From Archilochus colubris (taxonomy: Eukaryota > Chordata > Aves > Apodiformes > Trochilidae), in contig CM041085.1 in NCBI GenBank assembly GCA_023079485.1, forward strand, positions 95,801,115 through 95,865,114: a stretch of DNA of 64,000 bases. The letters run 5' to 3'. Under the pieces are notes generated by a model, which was not told the origin of the DNA, searched no databases, and saw only the letters and a list, made by a program, of their open reading frames with translations. Positions 63,121 to 64,000 of the stretch are shown in pieces; positions within the stretch are counted from its first letter, which is position 1, and the number at the start of each line of letters is the position of its first letter. The position numbers and the translations under genes are program-made.

Positions 63121-64000
63121 GAGGCGTTCAGTATTTTGAATTTCTCCAGCGCTCCGCTTGCGGCGCGGCTCCGGAGCACAGAGAAACACACACTGAACAT
63201 TCCTCCTCTGGGAAGGGCACTGGAGTTCCTGGGCTCACACCACCTGGAGTGACTGAAGCACTCGATCTCGTTCTAAATGCTTTAATTTGGAAGAGATTCG
63301 AATATCACCTGCTCCCGAGACGCATGAAGCCAGTCTAAACCTGTGCCGTAACGAAGCACAATCGGAACCGAACAACAAGAGGTTCGTCGTAGCAGGTAAG
63401 AAACCCCTGGAAGTTTCAGGGAAGTTGAGGCCGAAGCACTCCATACGCATTTACCGCTCAACACCGGGCTGCACGGCGCCGGCACCGCTGGCAGATCGGG
63501 GGCACCGGCGGTGAAAGGATGAGGTAACTGCGGCGACCGAGAGCCGGGCAGTGGGCGAATCCCCCTTCGGCACTTCCCGCCGGCTGGAGGGTACCCCCGG
63601 GCCTTTCCACCGGACCGACCCGACACGCACCGGCCCCACCGCACCGATCCGCGCCGTGGACCGCCTGCCCCGAGGTGGCGACCGCCGGGCGGTCCGGAGG
63701 CTCCGTTCCGGGACGCGAGAGGGGCCGGAGCGAGCTGCGTTTTTAGCGCCGGTGCTGGTTAATGGTTTTATTCCTCCGGCAGATGCTGTACCAAAGGACT
63801 AAGGAGGCGCTCGGCCAAACCGGCTGCAAACTCCACCCCTCCCCACGGGGAGAGCCACCCGTGATCACTCCGGCGACCAGCGGCAGATGCTGCCGGCCCA
63901 CGGCACGCGCCTCCGCGCTCGCGGACTTGTGAGCCCTGCGCGCCTGCGGCGCGGCAGATGCGCAGAGCCGGAGCGGGTAACGCGGGAGGCACCCATCTCT
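63121..64000. promoter_or_regulatory. CpG island at the window edge, probable promoter and first exon
   Basis: GC content and CpG density rise from about 63,120 and are extreme from 63,460 to the end (for example CGGACCGACCCGACACGCAC and GGTGGCGACCGCCGGGCGG). A strong plus-strand donor (AGCAG then GTAAGA; exon end at 63395) would suit a first exon at about 63,130-63,395 of a rightward gene. A leftward gene is equally possible and would connect with the candidate exon at 58.6 kb. Frames of 60-120 codons on both strands are not trusted as coding, because GC-rich DNA has few stops. No TATA box is evident, as is normal for CpG-island promoters. Confidence 0.65.

Noticed and set aside
63282..63992. 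Minus and plus frames of 60-120 codons in the right CpG island
   Set aside because: High GC lowers stop frequency. Frames overlap in all directions and no domain is seen. A real first exon may be hidden here but cannot be chosen.
1..64000. CRISPR arrays, bacterial operons, phage or plasmid functions
   Set aside because: The sequence is vertebrate in its repeats, base composition and gene sparsity. No direct-repeat and spacer arrays or prokaryotic gene layout exist.

Overview
This window looks like avian nuclear DNA, possibly from a perching bird, and it is almost entirely non-coding. Three things point that way: several CR1 LINE copies in both orientations, most ending in the CR1 3' tail (relatives of GATTCTATG); long terminal repeats (LTRs) resembling common bird ERVL-type families, with TGT...ACA ends and 5-bp target duplications; and an AT-rich background broken by two GC/CpG-rich islands. 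The species cannot be named from the sequence alone. No complete protein-coding gene is visible. Most open frames read like chance frames or transposon remnants.

Layout. 1-6.9 kb: AT-rich spacer with one short CR1 tail. 6.95-7.43 kb: a probable small LTR followed by leader-like sequence. 11.0 kb: CR1 fragment. 13.0-14.8 kb: a 5'-truncated CR1 with reverse transcriptase remnants on the minus strand, joined head-on to a fragment of the 28S rRNA 3' end in the same orientation, a likely template-switch chimera. 15.2-16.2 kb: a solo LTR with a perfect target duplication and an expanded AGAGG polypurine tract inside it. 21.4-21.7 kb: a 184-bp internally deleted LTR, again with a perfect target duplication, next to a CR1 tail. 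22.7-23.4 kb: an AT minisatellite abutting a CR1. 27.6-28.3 kb: an orphan CpG-rich island. 33.2 kb and 53.15 kb: a truncated copy and a complete copy of the same LTR family. 44.7 and 54.4 kb: CR1 fragments. 58.6 kb: a candidate coding exon for a membrane protein on the minus strand. 63.1-64.0 kb: a CpG island running off the window, probably a promoter and first-exon region.

The most unusual object is at 50,749-51,169. It is a 421-bp element with 134-bp inverted arms that are identical base for base, TGTAGG...CCTACA ends and a 6-bp target duplication (AGGCAG). A tRNA-like core with recognisable Pol III A and B boxes sits at its hairpin tip. I know of no named family with this architecture.

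If the 58.6-kb exon is real, the simplest model is a minus-strand gene whose promoter lies in the right-hand CpG island, with large introns that hold the repeats listed here. This is inference: no second exon was confidently found.
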